DNA from: Streptomyces sp. CB02261
GTDB lineage: Bacteria > Actinomycetota > Actinomycetes > Streptomycetales > Streptomycetaceae
Assembly (NCBI RefSeq): GCF_001905665.1
Contig: NZ_LIVX01000002.1
Span: 817,420-881,419, forward strand
DNA: 64,000 nucleotides
Direction of reading: 5' to 3'
The position numbers were made by a program, and so were the translations under genes. Of this stretch, positions 1 through 10,130 are shown piece after piece (within the stretch, counting starts at the first letter, position 1; the number at the start of each line of letters is the position of its first letter). Under the pieces are notes generated by a model. That model searched no databases and was not told the origin of the DNA. It saw nothing but the letters and a program-made list of their open reading frames with translations.

Positions 1-588
1 GCTGGAGCGCGCCGCGCTCGACGAGTTCGATCATCGGGTCGCCTGCGACCTGGTTGGAGAAGCGGGTGCAGCGGGCGCAGAGCACGCAGCGCTCGCGGTC
101 GAGCAGGACCTGGGTGGAGAGCGGGATCGGCTTCTCGTAGGTCCGCTTGACGCCCTCGAAGCGGGACTCGGACTGCCCGTGGGACATGGCCTGGTTCTGC
201 AGGGGGCACTCGCCGCCCTTGTCGCAGACGGGGCAGTCCAGCGGGTGGTTGATGAGGAGCAGCTCCATCACGCCGTGCTGGGCCTTCTCGGCCACGGGCG
301 AGGTGAGCTGCGACTTCACCACCATGCCGTCGGTGCAGGTGATGGTGCAGGAGGCCATCGGCTTGCGCTGGCCCTCGACCTCGACGATGCACTGGCGGCA
401 GGCGCCCGCGGGGTCGAGGAGCGGGTGGTCGCAGAAGCGCGGGATCTCGATGCCGAGCTGTTCGGCGGCGCGGATGACCAGGGTCCCCTTGGGGACGGTG
501 ATCTCGGCGCCGTCGATGGTCAGCGTGACGAGGTCCTCGGGCGGTACCGCCGGGGAACCGCCGCCGACGGGGCCGGCCGTGGTGACCG

Positions 589-592
<4 letters not shown>
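1..592 (-). CDS. nuoG: NADH-quinone oxidoreductase subunit G, N-terminal part
   Basis: Iron-sulfur subunit of respiratory complex I, on the cytoplasmic arm that passes electrons from NADH towards menaquinone. About 197 N-terminal residues are present; the molybdopterin-like body lies beyond the left edge. Visible are the 2Fe-2S ferredoxin-type cysteines ([13 protein letters not shown] and the later SCTITC) and two further cysteine clusters, [13 protein letters not shown] and CVLCARC, typical of 4Fe-4S ligation in NuoG. The ATG at 592 overlaps the nuoF stop by four bases, so translation is probably coupled. It is the distal visible gene of the nuoA-G run. Function is firm; only the C-terminal half is unseen. 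Confidence 0.95.
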
Positions 593-1937
<1,345 letters not shown>

Positions 1938-1941
<4 letters not shown>

Positions 1942-2678
1942 TCCCCCTCCTGACCGGAGGACTCACCGCGCGGGTGGACGATTCGGTGGGACGGGCTCTC
2001 GCCCTTGGCCAGACGCAGGCCGACGAGGGAGGCCGGGCCCGCGCCGCCGGTGGCCTCGACGGCGCCGGGGCGCTCGTCGGGGAAGCCGGCGAGGATGCGG
2101 GCGGTCTCCTTGAAGGTGCAGAGGGGGGCGCCGCGGGTGGGTTCGACGGTCCGTCCCGCGCGCAGGTCGTCCACCATCTTCTTGGCGGACTCGGGGGTCT
2201 GGTTGTCGAAGAACTCCCAGTTGACCATCACCACGGGCGCGAAGTCGCAGGCCGCGTTGCACTCGATGTGCTCGAGGGTGATGGTGCCGTCCTCGGTCGT
2301 CTCGTCGTTGCCGACGCCGAGGTGCTGCTTGAGCTCCTCGAAGATGGCGTCGCCGCCCATGACCGCGCAGAGCGTGTTGGTGCAGACGCCGACCTGGTAG
2401 TCGCCGGAGGGCTTGCGCCGGTACATCGTGTAGAAGGTGGCGACGGCGGTGACCTCGGCGGTGGTGAGTCCGAGCGTGTCGGCGCAGAACTGCATGCCGG
2501 TACGGGTCACATGGCCCTCCTCCGACTGCACGAGGTGCAGCATCGGCAGGAGCGCGGAGCGGGAGTCCGGGTAGCGGGCGATGATCTCCGCCGAGTCGGC
2601 GGCCAGCCGGGCGTGGACCTCGGCCGGGTACGCGGGGGCGGGGAGCTGGGGCATGCCCAGGCTGATCTGGTCGGTCAT
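1938..2678 (-). CDS. nuoE: NADH-quinone oxidoreductase subunit E (2Fe-2S, N1a)
   Basis: The 24-kDa-type subunit that carries the N1a 2Fe-2S cluster next to the FMN of NuoF. The four expected cysteines are in CTNTLC and ECNAAC. At 246 residues it is longer than the ~160-residue enterobacterial NuoE because of a C-terminal Gly/Ala/Pro-rich extension after residue ~195 ([19 protein letters not shown] onwards), a form I recall from actinobacteria. The start is the ATG at 2678, which overlaps the nuoD stop by four bases, and the preceding Asp/Arg-rich residues belong to another frame. It is in the middle of the nuo run. Confidence 0.96.
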
Positions 2679-3997
2679 CGGTCGACGCCTCCCATCACGG
2701 GGTCGATGGAGGCGACGGCGACGATGACGTCGGCGACCTGGCCGCCCTCGCACATCGCGGCCATGGCCTGGAGGTTGGTGAAGGACGGGTCGCGGAAGTG
2801 GACCCGGTAAGGGCGGGTGCCGCCGTCGGAGACGACGTGCACGCCGAGTTCGCCCTTGGGTGACTCGACGGCCGCGTAGGCCTGCCCGGCCGGGACCCGG
2901 AAGCCCTCGGTGACCAGCTTGAAGTGGTGGATCAGGGCCTCCATGGAGGTGCCCATGATCTTCGCGATGTGGTCGGTGGAGTTGCCGAGGCCGTCGGCGC
3001 CGAGCGCGAGCTGCGCGGGCCAGGCGATCTTCTTGTCGCCGACCATGACCGGACCCGGCTCCAGGCGGTCGAGGCACTGTTCGACGATCCGGAGGGACTG
3101 CCGCATCTCCTCCAGGCGGACGAGGAAGCGTCCGTAGGAGTCGCAGGTGTCGGCGGTCGGGACGTCGAAGTCGTAGTTCTCGTAGCCGCAGTACGGGTCG
3201 GTCTTGCGCAGGTCGTGCGGGAGGCCCGCGGAGCGCAGGATCGGGCCGGTGGCGCCGAGGGCCATGCAGCCGGTGAGGTCGAGGTAGCCGACGTCCTGCA
3301 TGCGGGCCTTGAAGATGGGGTTGCCGGTGGCGAGCTTGTCGTACTCCGGCAGGTTCTTCTTCATGGTCTTCACGAACTCGCGCACGGCGTCGACGGCGCC
3401 GGGCGGGAGGTCCTGGGCGAGGCCGCCGGGGCGGATGAACGCGTGGTTCATGCGCAGGCCCGTGATCAGCTCGTACAGGTCCAGGATCATCTCGCGGTCC
3501 CGGAAGCCGTAGATCATGATCGTGGTGGCGCCGAGCTCCATGCCGCCGGTGGCGATGCACACCAGGTGGGAGGAGAGCCGGTTGAGCTCCATCAGGAGGA
3601 CGCGGATGACGCTGGCCCGGTCCGGGATCTGGTCGGTGATGCCGAGCAGCTTCTCCACGCCGAGGCAGTACGCCGTCTCGTTGTAGAACGAGGTGAGGTA
3701 GTCCATGCGCGTGACGAAGGTGGTGCCCTGCGTCCAGGTCCGGTACTCGAGGTTCTTCTCGATGCCGGTGTGGAGGTAGCCGATGCCGCAGCGGGCCTCG
3801 GTGACGGTCTCGCCGTCGATCTCCAGGATGAGCCGGAGCACCCCGTGGGTGGAGGGGTGCTGGGGGCCCATGTTGACGATGATGCGTTCGTCGTCGGCCT
3901 TGGCCGCGGACTGGACGACCTCTTCCCAGTCGCCGCCGGTCACCGTGTAGACGGCGCCTTCTGTCGTCTCGCGGGGAGACGCGTGGGGAGTGGTCAC
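2675..3997 (-). CDS. nuoD: NADH-quinone oxidoreductase subunit D (49-kDa, quinone site)
   Basis: The 49-kDa subunit of the peripheral arm; with NuoB it forms the quinone-reducing pocket next to cluster N2. The motif [15 protein letters not shown] near residue 42 holds the histidine expected at the quinone head-group. The 440-residue length and the C-terminal [15 protein letters not shown] and [17 protein letters not shown] blocks are those of a complete NuoD. The start (ATG, 3997) overlaps the nuoC stop by four bases. A NuoD that works with menaquinone fits the menaquinone genes further right. Confidence 0.97.
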   Translation of the reverse strand: MTTPHASPRETTEGAVYTVTGGDWEEVVQSAAKADDERIIVNMGPQHPSTHGVLRLILEIDGETVTEARCGIGYLHTGIEKNLEYRTWTQGTTFVTRMDYLTSFYNETAYCLGVEKLLGITDQIPDRASVIRVLLMELNRLSSHLVCIATGGMELGATTIMIYGFRDREMILDLYELITGLRMNHAFIRPGGLAQDLPPGAVDAVREFVKTMKKNLPEYDKLATGNPIFKARMQDVGYLDLTGCMALGATGPILRSAGLPHDLRKTDPYCGYENYDFDVPTADTCDSYGRFLVRLEEMRQSLRIVEQCLDRLEPGPVMVGDKKIAWPAQLALGADGLGNSTDHIAKIMGTSMEALIHHFKLVTEGFRVPAGQAYAAVESPKGELGVHVVSDGGTRPYRVHFRDPSFTNLQAMAAMCEGGQVADVIVAVASIDPVMGGVDR

Positions 3998-4743
3998 GAG
4001 TACGACCTCCGCTGGTCCGGAGCCGGGATCTGGGCGCCCTTGTACTCGACGGCGATGCCGCCGAGGGGGTAGTCCTTGCGCTGCGGGTGGCCCTGCCAGT
4101 CGTCCGGCATCATGATCCGGGTGAGGGCGGGGTGGCCGTCGAAGACGATGCCGAAGAAGTCGTACGTCTCGCGCTCGTGCCAGTCGTTCGTCGGGTAGAC
4201 GGCGACGAGCGACGGGATCCGCGGGTCGGCGTCGGGGGCCGACACCTCCAGGCGGATCATCCGGCCGTGGGTGAGCGACCGCAGGTGGTAGACGGCGTGC
4301 AGCTCGCGACCCTTGTCGCCCGGGTAGTGGACCCCGGAGACGCCGGTACAGAGCTCGAAGCGGAGCGCCGGGTCGTCGCGCAGGGTGCGGGCCACGCGGA
4401 CGAGGTGCTCGCGCTCGATGTGGAACGTGAGCTCGTCGCGGTCGACGACCGTCCTCTCGATGGCGTTGTCGGGGAGCAGGCCCTGCTCCCCGAGGGCGCC
4501 CTCGAGTTCGTCGGCGACCTCGTCGAACCAGCCGCCGTAGGGGCGGGAGGCCGGGCCGGGGAGCCGGATCGAGCGGACGAGGCCGCCGTAGCCGGAGGTG
4601 TCGGCGCCGCTCTGGGCGCCGAACATGCCGCGCTGGACGCGGACCTCCTCGCCGTGGTCCCCGCGCTGACCGGGCAGGTTCTGCTCGCTCAGCTCCTTCT
4701 CGGGGTTGGGTGTCTCGTCACCCTTCGGTGTCTGGTCGGTCAC
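3994..4743 (-). CDS. nuoC: NADH-quinone oxidoreductase subunit C (30-kDa)
   Basis: The 30-kDa peripheral-arm subunit of complex I, separate from NuoD as in most actinobacteria rather than fused as in E. coli. The family signature around [20 protein letters not shown] is followed by [21 protein letters not shown]. The start is the GTG at 4743, overlapping the nuoB stop (GTGA), which gives 249 residues. The first ~40 residues are hydrophilic and charged, an N-terminal extension beyond the conserved domain. Longer open sequence upstream is nuoB in another frame. Confidence 0.95.
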   Translation of the reverse strand: MTDQTPKGDETPNPEKELSEQNLPGQRGDHGEEVRVQRGMFGAQSGADTSGYGGLVRSIRLPGPASRPYGGWFDEVADELEGALGEQGLLPDNAIERTVVDRDELTFHIEREHLVRVARTLRDDPALRFELCTGVSGVHYPGDKGRELHAVYHLRSLTHGRMIRLEVSAPDADPRIPSLVAVYPTNDWHERETYDFFGIVFDGHPALTRIMMPDDWQGHPQRKDYPLGGIAVEYKGAQIPAPDQRRSYS

Positions 4744-5294
4744 CGCAGCAGACCCTTCAACTCGATCGTGGGCAGCGCCTTGAGCGCCGCCTCCTCCGCC
4801 TCCCGCGCCGCCTCCTCGGCGTTCACGCCGAGCTTGGAGGTCTGGATCTTCTGGTGGAGTTTGAGGATCGCGTCGAGCAGCATCTCCGGACGCGGCGGGC
4901 AGCCGGGCAGGTAGATGTCGACGGGCACGATGTGGTCGACGCCCTGGACGATCGCGTAGTTGTTGAACATGCCGCCGGAGGAGGCGCAGACGCCCATGGA
5001 GATGACCCACTTGGGGTTGGGCATCTGGTCGTAGACCTGCCTCAGGACGGGCGCCATCTTCTGGCTGACCCGGCCGGCGACGATCATCAGGTCGGCCTGG
5101 CGCGGTGAGCCGCGGAAGACCTCCATGCCGAAGCGGGCCAGGTCGTACCGGCCGGCTCCGGTGGTCATCATCTCGATGGCGCAGCAGGCGAGGCCGAAGG
5201 TCGCGGGGAACACGGACGCCTTGCGCACCCAGCCCGCGGCCTGTTCGACCGTCGTCAGCAGAAAGCCGCTCGGGAGTTTCTCTTCGAGTCCCAT
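4740..5294 (-). CDS. nuoB: NADH-quinone oxidoreductase subunit B (N2 cluster)
   Basis: The 20-kDa-type subunit that holds 4Fe-4S cluster N2, the last redox centre before the quinone. The ligand set is visible as the tandem Cys37-Cys38 in [10 protein letters not shown], the Cys of GVCASSG and the Cys of GCPPRPE. At 184 residues it is complete, with an Ala/Glu-rich C-terminal helix. The ATG at 5294 is 17 bases after the nuoA stop and is preceded by GGGGC rather than a strong AGGAG; the rest of the run to the left is tightly coupled. Confidence 0.97.
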   Translation of the reverse strand: MGLEEKLPSGFLLTTVEQAAGWVRKASVFPATFGLACCAIEMMTTGAGRYDLARFGMEVFRGSPRQADLMIVAGRVSQKMAPVLRQVYDQMPNPKWVISMGVCASSGGMFNNYAIVQGVDHIVPVDIYLPGCPPRPEMLLDAILKLHQKIQTSKLGVNAEEAAREAEEAALKALPTIELKGLLR

Positions 5295-5311
5295 AGGTGC
5301 CCCTCAGCCCC

Positions 5312-5671
5312 TCAGTCCCATTCCAGGCCGCCGCGACGCCACACGTAGGCGTAGGCGACGAAGACGGTGAGCACGAAGAGCAGCATCTCCACGAGCCCGA
5401 AAAGCCCCAGGGCGTCGAAGGTGACGGCCCAGGGGTAGAGGAAGACGATCTCGATGTCGAAGACGATGAAGAGCATCGCCGTCAGGTAGTACTTGATCGG
5501 GAAGCGGCCGCCGCCGGCGGGAGTGGGCGTCGGCTCGATGCCGCACTCGTACGCCTCAAGTTTTGCCCTGTTGTACCGCTTTGGACCGATAAGCGTGGCC
5601 ATGACCACGGAGAAGATCGCAAACCCCGCACCCAGGGCACCGAGCACGAGGACGGGCGCGTACGCATTCAC
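5312..5671 (-). CDS. nuoA: NADH-quinone oxidoreductase subunit A
   Basis: Small membrane subunit (119 residues, three predicted transmembrane helices) near the quinone chamber of complex I, and first gene of the nuo run. The family motifs YECGIEP and the acidic, membrane-embedded [13 protein letters not shown] are present. I chose the GTG at 5671 because it follows the purine-rich GGAAGGAGCGAGGAGC and starts exactly where the conserved protein starts; the open frame runs further upstream but through the promoter and Rex-operator region. Confidence 0.96.
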   Translation of the reverse strand: MNAYAPVLVLGALGAGFAIFSVVMATLIGPKRYNRAKLEAYECGIEPTPTPAGGGRFPIKYYLTAMLFIVFDIEIVFLYPWAVTFDALGLFGLVEMLLFVLTVFVAYAYVWRRGGLEWD

Positions 5672-5739
5672 GCTCCTCGCTCCTTCCAGTCGTCCTTGAC
5701 CGTTGGACCGCACGGCCGGACCGTGAAAGATCGCCCCCA

Positions 5740-5755
5740 TGTGAGGCAGTTCACA
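5740..5755. promoter_or_regulatory. Rex operator upstream of nuoA
   Basis: The 16-mer TGTGAGGCAGTTCACA has perfect outer arms (TGTGA/TCACA) and matches 13 of 16 positions of the Rex consensus I know from S. coelicolor (TGTGAACGCGTTCACA). It is centred about 77 bases upstream of the nuoA start and just downstream of a candidate -10 box, a position suited to repression. Rex is a redox-sensing repressor that leaves DNA when NADH/NAD+ is high, which would raise complex I synthesis. The palindrome is seen; the binding is inferred. Confidence 0.8.
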
Positions 5756-5771
5756 AGCCCGGCTGCCCCGC

Positions 5772-5777
5772 ATCTTA
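5772..5777 (-). promoter_or_regulatory. Candidate -10 box of the nuo operon
   Basis: On the minus strand TAAGAT lies about 17 bases upstream of the Rex operator and about 100 bases upstream of nuoA. No convincing -35 hexamer is seen at the standard spacing. It is an inferred promoter element. Confidence 0.35.
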
Positions 5778-5783
5778 TGCCTG

Positions 5784-6340
5784 CCCCTCTGTGATCTGCG
5801 ACACGGGGTACGCCAAGGAGTTTGTGATCTCCACCACCTGACGAAGGATCATGAAGTCGGATGAGCGGTGATCTTGTTGCGCGAAGCGCCCAGGTGATCA
5901 CCAGATGTGACATCCGGACCGGAAATCGCTGATCGGAGGGGGTGTCGCACTATCAAGTGATGGCCCATACAGGCAAATTGGTGGTGGACGCATCCGGGTG
6001 ATAAAGGAACCGCCCGTCGCCCGGTCGGGGGGCCCGGTGGACGCCGGTGGACGCGTGCGCGCTTTCACGAGCGTTCGTGAGACAGAAATGTGACCTGCAC
6101 CACACCTCGGGGCCCCGAAAAAAGCGGGGCTTGGCCATGGGTGTCAAGAGGTGGTAAGCGTCGGTCAATTCGGGCGTTTCAATGAAAACCCGTGATCAAG
6201 GCCCAGATGGGCGATGCCCGTTTTGCCCGATACGGCGTCAATAAGGACGTCAGAGAAGCGGATTAGGCGGTTCCGAACGTAACTGTGGCGCAACCCACGT
6301 TTCTTGAAGGGAACCGCGTCGCCCTGATAGCGGTTGTCCC
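5784..6340. other. Intergenic region between divergent nuoA and NlpC/P60 genes
   Basis: No convincing gene. Several GTGATC words occur at 5791, 5824, 5868 and 5894. The stretch 5791-5804 fits the Streptomyces Crp pattern GTG-N6-GNCAC. A palindrome TCACGA-N4-TCGTGA sits at 6065-6080, and a small stem (GCCCCG/CGGGGC, A-rich loop) at 6112-6130. The NlpC/P60 promoter should lie at the right end, but no clear hexamers are visible there. Confidence 0.4.
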
Positions 6341-7228
6341 ATGTCCCACACCGCTCACATACCCAGCCACCGGAAGCCCCGCCGCAGCGCCTCGAAGCTC
6401 GCGCTGCGCGCCGGAGTAGCCGGTGGCGTCCTCGGCACCATCGCGGTGGCCGGTGCTGCCGGGCCGGCGAATGCCGAGCCGGTGACCGAGACCATCGAAA
6501 TGCCCACCCTGGGCTCCCTCGAGACCGGCGCCGGTCTCGCCAGCGCCGTGGCCGCGTCCGCCGAGGCCTCGCAGCAGGAGGCGCTCGACCAGAGCCTCCT
6601 GACGCAGGAGAACGCGGCGCTGCAGAAGGCCGCCAAGGAAGCCAAGAAGGCCAAGGCCGAGGCGGACCGCAAGGCCGCGGCCGAGCGCGCCGAGGCCGCT
6701 CGCCTCAAGGCCGAGCAGGAGCGCCAGGAAGCCGAGGAGCGCGCCTCCCGCGACCGTGCGCGCACCCAGCTCGCCACCACCTCCGCGAGCTCCTCCTCCG
6801 ACGACGACTCGTCGTCGTCCTCCGACGGCGGCTCCTCGTCCGAGTCCGGCGACAGCGAGACGCAGGCCCCCTCCGGCTCCGCCGCCGCGATCGTGGCCTT
6901 CGCCCGCGCCCAGATCGGCGACGCCTACGTCTCCGGCGGCACCGGCCCCAACTCCTGGGACTGCTCCGGTCTCGTCCAGGCCGCCTACCGCGCGGCCGGC
7001 ATCGACCTGCCCCGCATCTCGTACTCGCAGTCGAGCATGGGCACCTCCGTCTCCCTGAGCGACCTCCAGCCGGGCGACATCCTGTACTGGGGCAGCCGCA
7101 GCAACTCGTACCACGTCGCCATCTACGTGGGCGGCGGCAACTTCGTCGGCGCGCAGAACACGTCGACCGGTGTCGTCGAGCGCTCCCTCGACTGGGACTC
7201 CCCGTCGGGCGCGGTCCGCATCCTCTGA
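6341..7228 (+). CDS. Secreted NlpC/P60 peptidoglycan endopeptidase
   Basis: Cell-wall hydrolase that should cut stem peptides of peptidoglycan outside the membrane. Residues 1-45 form a signal peptide (Arg-rich start, hydrophobic core, cleavage near GPANA-EP). Residues ~75-150 are an Ala/Glu/Lys/Arg-rich coiled coil, ~150-185 a Ser/Asp-rich linker, and ~187-295 the NlpC/P60 domain with catalytic Cys208 (WDCSGLV) and His258 (YHVAIY). The layout (coiled coil, linker, hydrolase) matches the RipA-like enzymes of actinobacteria. No strong ribosome site precedes the ATG. I looked for a c-di-AMP (ydaO) riboswitch, which often precedes such genes in Streptomyces, and did not see one. Confidence 0.92.
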   Translation: MSHTAHIPSHRKPRRSASKLALRAGVAGGVLGTIAVAGAAGPANAEPVTETIEMPTLGSLETGAGLASAVAASAEASQQEALDQSLLTQENAALQKAAKEAKKAKAEADRKAAAERAEAARLKAEQERQEAEERASRDRARTQLATTSASSSSDDDSSSSSDGGSSSESGDSETQAPSGSAAAIVAFARAQIGDAYVSGGTGPNSWDCSGLVQAAYRAAGIDLPRISYSQSSMGTSVSLSDLQPGDILYWGSRSNSYHVAIYVGGGNFVGAQNTSTGVVERSLDWDSPSGAVRIL

Positions 7229-7241
7229 TCGACCCCGCCAC

Positions 7242-7290
7242 CACGCCGAAGGGCCGTCACTCCTCGGGGGAGGGACGGCCCTTCGGCGTG
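7242..7290. terminator. Bidirectional terminator hairpin
   Basis: A perfect 17-bp stem (CACGCCGAAGGGCCGTC at 7242-7258 and its complement at 7274-7290) with a 15-base loop. It stands between the convergent NlpC/P60 and reductase genes and can serve both. Confidence 0.85.
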
Positions 7291-7306
7291 TGCCGGTACC
7301 GGCGCG

Positions 7307-8593
7307 TCAGGCCTTCGGCGCGACCTTCGAGAGGCCGTTGATGATGCGGTCCATGGCGTCGCCGCCCGTCGGGTCCGTCAGGTTCGCCAGCATCTTCAGC
7401 GTGAACTTCATCAGGAGCGGGTGGCTCAGACCGCGCTGCGTGGCGATCTTCATGATCTTCGGGTTGCCGATGAGCTTCACGAACGCACGGCCGAGCGTGT
7501 AGTAGCCGCCGTAGGTGTCCTTGAGGACCTGCGGGTAGTTCCGCAGGGCCAGTTCGCGCTGCGCGGGGGTCGCGCGGGCGTGGGCCTGGACGATGACGTC
7601 GGCCGCGATCTGGCCGGACTCCATGGCGTACGCGATGCCCTCGCCGTTGAACGGGTTGACCAGGCCGCCCGCGTCACCGACGAGCAGCAGGCCCCTGGTG
7701 TAGTGCGGCTGGCGGTTGAAGGCCATCGGGAGGGCTGCGCCGCGGATCGGCATCGTCATGTTGTCCGGGGTGAAGCCCCAGTCCTCGGGCATCGAGGCGC
7801 ACCAGGCCTTGAGGACCTCGCGCCAATCCAGCTCCTTGAACGCCGACGACGAGTCGAGGATGCCGAGACCGACGTTGGAGGTGCCGTCGCCCATGCCGAA
7901 GATCCAGCCGTAGCCGGGGAGGAGACGGTCCTGCGCGCCGCGCCGGTCCCACAGCTCCAGCCAGGACTCCAGGTAGTCGTCCTCGTGCCGCGGGGTGGTG
8001 AAGTACGTCCGGACGGCCACGCCCATCGGCCGGTCCTCGCGCCGGTGCAGGCCCATGGCGAGGGAGAGCCGGGTGGAGTTGCCGTCGGCGGCGACGACGA
8101 GCGGGGCGTGGAAGGTGACCTCGCGCTTCTCCTCGCCGAGCTTGGCCTGGACGCCGGTGATCCGGCCCGTACGGTCGTCGATGACGGGGGCGCCGACGTT
8201 GCAGCGCTCGTACAGGCGGGCGCCGGCCTTCTGCGCCTGGCGGGCCAGCTGCTCGTCGAAGTCGTCGCGCTTGCGGACCAGTCCGTAGTCCGGGTACGAG
8301 GCGAGCTCCGGCCAGTCCAGCTCCAGGCGGACGCCGCCGCCGATGATCCGCAGGCCCTTGTTGCGCAGCCAGCCGGCCTCCTCGGAGATGTCGATCCCCA
8401 TGGAGACGAGCTGCTTGGTGGCACGGGGCGTGAGGCCGTCGCCGCAGACCTTCTCGCGGGGGAACGCGGTCTTCTCCAGGAGCAGGACGTCGAGCCCCGC
8501 CTTGGCCAGGTAGTACGCCGTGGTGGAACCCGCCGGGCCCGCCCCGACGACGATCACATCTGCGGTGTGCTCGGAGAGGGGCTGCTCGGTCAC
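7307..8593 (-). CDS. menJ: Geranylgeranyl-reductase-family flavoprotein, likely menaquinone isoprenoid reductase
   Basis: FAD-dependent reductase of 428 residues. The N-terminal dinucleotide fold VVGAGPAGSTTAYYLAKAG is at ~15, the family motif KVCGDGLTPRA near 48, and the second FAD motif LLVGDAGGLVNPFNGEGIAYAMESG near 300. In Mycobacterium tuberculosis the homologue MenJ saturates the beta-isoprene unit of menaquinone, and Streptomyces menaquinones are partly hydrogenated. The neighbours menG, mqnC and mqnA support this role. The GTG start follows GGGAGA. Assignment to menaquinone rather than another polyprenyl lipid is inferred from context. Confidence 0.85.
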   Translation of the reverse strand: MTEQPLSEHTADVIVVGAGPAGSTTAYYLAKAGLDVLLLEKTAFPREKVCGDGLTPRATKQLVSMGIDISEEAGWLRNKGLRIIGGGVRLELDWPELASYPDYGLVRKRDDFDEQLARQAQKAGARLYERCNVGAPVIDDRTGRITGVQAKLGEEKREVTFHAPLVVAADGNSTRLSLAMGLHRREDRPMGVAVRTYFTTPRHEDDYLESWLELWDRRGAQDRLLPGYGWIFGMGDGTSNVGLGILDSSSAFKELDWREVLKAWCASMPEDWGFTPDNMTMPIRGAALPMAFNRQPHYTRGLLLVGDAGGLVNPFNGEGIAYAMESGQIAADVIVQAHARATPAQRELALRNYPQVLKDTYGGYYTLGRAFVKLIGNPKIMKIATQRGLSHPLLMKFTLKMLANLTDPTGGDAMDRIINGLSKVAPKA

Positions 8594-8704
8594 GGCGGAG
8601 TCTCCCGAAGGTGAGGCGATGAGGACGTATCGCAGTCTATGGGTGGCGGCGGCGCCGGGACCGGAGGGTCACCCCACCGCCCGCACCCGTCGGCCCGGTC
8701 GCCG

Positions 8705-9397
8705 TCAGGCCTTGAAGCCCCGGTGGAGCGCGACGATCCCACCGGTCAGGTTCCGCCAGGCCACCCGCGACCAGCCGGCCTTCTGCAGCAGGCCCGCCAG
8801 GGTCGGCTGGTCCGGCCAGGACTGGATGGACTCCGCGAGGTACACGTACGCGTCGGGGTTGGACGACACGGCACGGGCCACCGGCGGCAGCGCGCGCATC
8901 AGGTACTCCTCGTACACCGTGCGGAACGGCGCCCACGTCGGGTGCGAGAACTCGGAGATGACGACCCGGCCGCCGGGCTTCGTCACCCGGTACAGCTCGC
9001 GCAGCGCCTGCTCGGTGTCCTGGATGTTCCGCAGCCCGAAGGAGATGGTGACGGCGTCGAACACGTCGTCGCGGAAGGGCAGCTTCGTACCGTCGCCGGC
9101 CGTGAACGGCATCCACGGGTGCCGCTTCTTGCCGACCTGGAGCATCCCCAGCGAGAAGTCACAGGGCACGACGTACGCCCCCGCGCGCGCGAAGGGCTGC
9201 GAGGAGGTCGCCGTGCCCGCGGCCAGGTCCAGGATCCTCTGCGCGGGGCGGGCGTCGACCGCCTTCGCGACCTCCTTGCGCCAGCGCCGGTCCTGGCCCA
9301 GGGAGAGCACGTCATTGGTGAGGTCGTAGTTCGCCGCCACGTCGTCGAACATCGAAGCGACTTCGTGCGGCTGCTTGTCCAGGGTGGCGCGGGTCAC
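8705..9397 (-). CDS. menG: Demethylmenaquinone methyltransferase
   Basis: SAM-dependent C-methyltransferase for the last ring step of menaquinone synthesis (UbiE/MenG family, 230 residues). It shows the family blocks [25 protein letters not shown], the SAM-binding [12 protein letters not shown], the post-I acidic region and [25 protein letters not shown]. The GTG start at 9397 matches the usual N terminus. It lies between the amidohydrolase-like gene and the isoprenoid reductase, all leftward, with 110-130-base gaps on each side. Confidence 0.93.
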   Translation of the reverse strand: MTRATLDKQPHEVASMFDDVAANYDLTNDVLSLGQDRRWRKEVAKAVDARPAQRILDLAAGTATSSQPFARAGAYVVPCDFSLGMLQVGKKRHPWMPFTAGDGTKLPFRDDVFDAVTISFGLRNIQDTEQALRELYRVTKPGGRVVISEFSHPTWAPFRTVYEEYLMRALPPVARAVSSNPDAYVYLAESIQSWPDQPTLAGLLQKAGWSRVAWRNLTGGIVALHRGFKA

Positions 9398-9523
9398 TGG
9401 CGTTCGGCCTCGCAGACTCGGGTACGGGCGGGCACGCCCATTGTCTCAGCACCCCTCCCGCCCCGACCGGCAGGGCGCGCTCATCCGGCGTGCAAGACGG
9501 GGCGCACCGGGCGGTGGGCGGGC

Positions 9524-10123
9524 TCAGCGGGCGCGGTGGACCAGGCGGCCGGTGAGGACCGTGGCGACGCAGGTCGACGCGCCGAGGCGGACCAGGGCCG
9601 CCCGGTCGGGCACGTCGAAGACGGCGAAGCGCGCGGGGCCTCCCGGCACCAGGCCGGGCAGGAGCACCAGCGGCACCGGGGAGAAGGACGGCGGGCCCGG
9701 GAGCGTCTCCGGGCGCCGGCCGACGACGAGACCGGCCCGGCGCACGGCGTCCAGGGCCGCCCGCCCGCGCAGTTCCCCGGCGACGGCGACCGTGCCGTGC
9801 GCGAGCAGCCGCTGTACCGCGCGGCGCGCGGAGGCGCCGCGCCGGGAGGGGTCGGCCCGGAAGATCCGCTGCGCCCGCTCCCCGGTGATCGGTTCGGTGC
9901 CGAAGCCCGCGGCCTCCCGGGGGTCCGGGTGGTACATGCCCTCCAGGAGTTCGGGCCCGAACGGGTTGAGGAGCCCGGGGGTGAGGATGCCCGGCCACCT
10001 CCGCACCCGTGCCTCGGGGCGGAGGGCGGCCAGGTCCTCGTACGGTCCGACGGCGGCGATGAGGGCGCCGTCGACCAGGACGGCGGTCTCGGGTGTCGCC
10101 TCGGCGACGTGGAGGGTCAGCAC
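9524..10123 (-). CDS. Degenerate amidohydrolase-like protein in the mqnC operon
   Basis: 199 residues starting (GTG) 7 bases after the mqnC stop, so almost certainly co-transcribed with it. The start resembles the beta-sandwich part of amidohydrolases (VLVDGALIAAVGPYEDLAAL, then GILTPGLLNPFGPE), and the C-terminal strands (ALVRLGASTCVATVLTGRLVHRAR) also fit that fold. The metal-binding HxH that should follow TPGLLN is replaced by NPFG, and most of the TIM barrel is missing, so hydrolysis is unlikely. I infer a scaffold or relic of a futalosine-pathway deaminase. The function is unknown. Confidence 0.75.
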   Translation of the reverse strand: MLTLHVAEATPETAVLVDGALIAAVGPYEDLAALRPEARVRRWPGILTPGLLNPFGPELLEGMYHPDPREAAGFGTEPITGERAQRIFRADPSRRGASARRAVQRLLAHGTVAVAGELRGRAALDAVRRAGLVVGRRPETLPGPPSFSPVPLVLLPGLVPGGPARFAVFDVPDRAALVRLGASTCVATVLTGRLVHRAR

Positions 10124-10130
10124 CGGCGCG

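Noticed and set aside
5953..6168. A 71-codon minus-strand frame in the nuo upstream region
   Set aside because: No ribosome site and no recognisable protein; it runs across promoter-like DNA.
6110..6340. A c-di-AMP (ydaO) riboswitch before the NlpC/P60 gene
   Set aside because: Such riboswitches precede some Streptomyces cell-wall hydrolases, but the conserved motifs and stems are not visible here.
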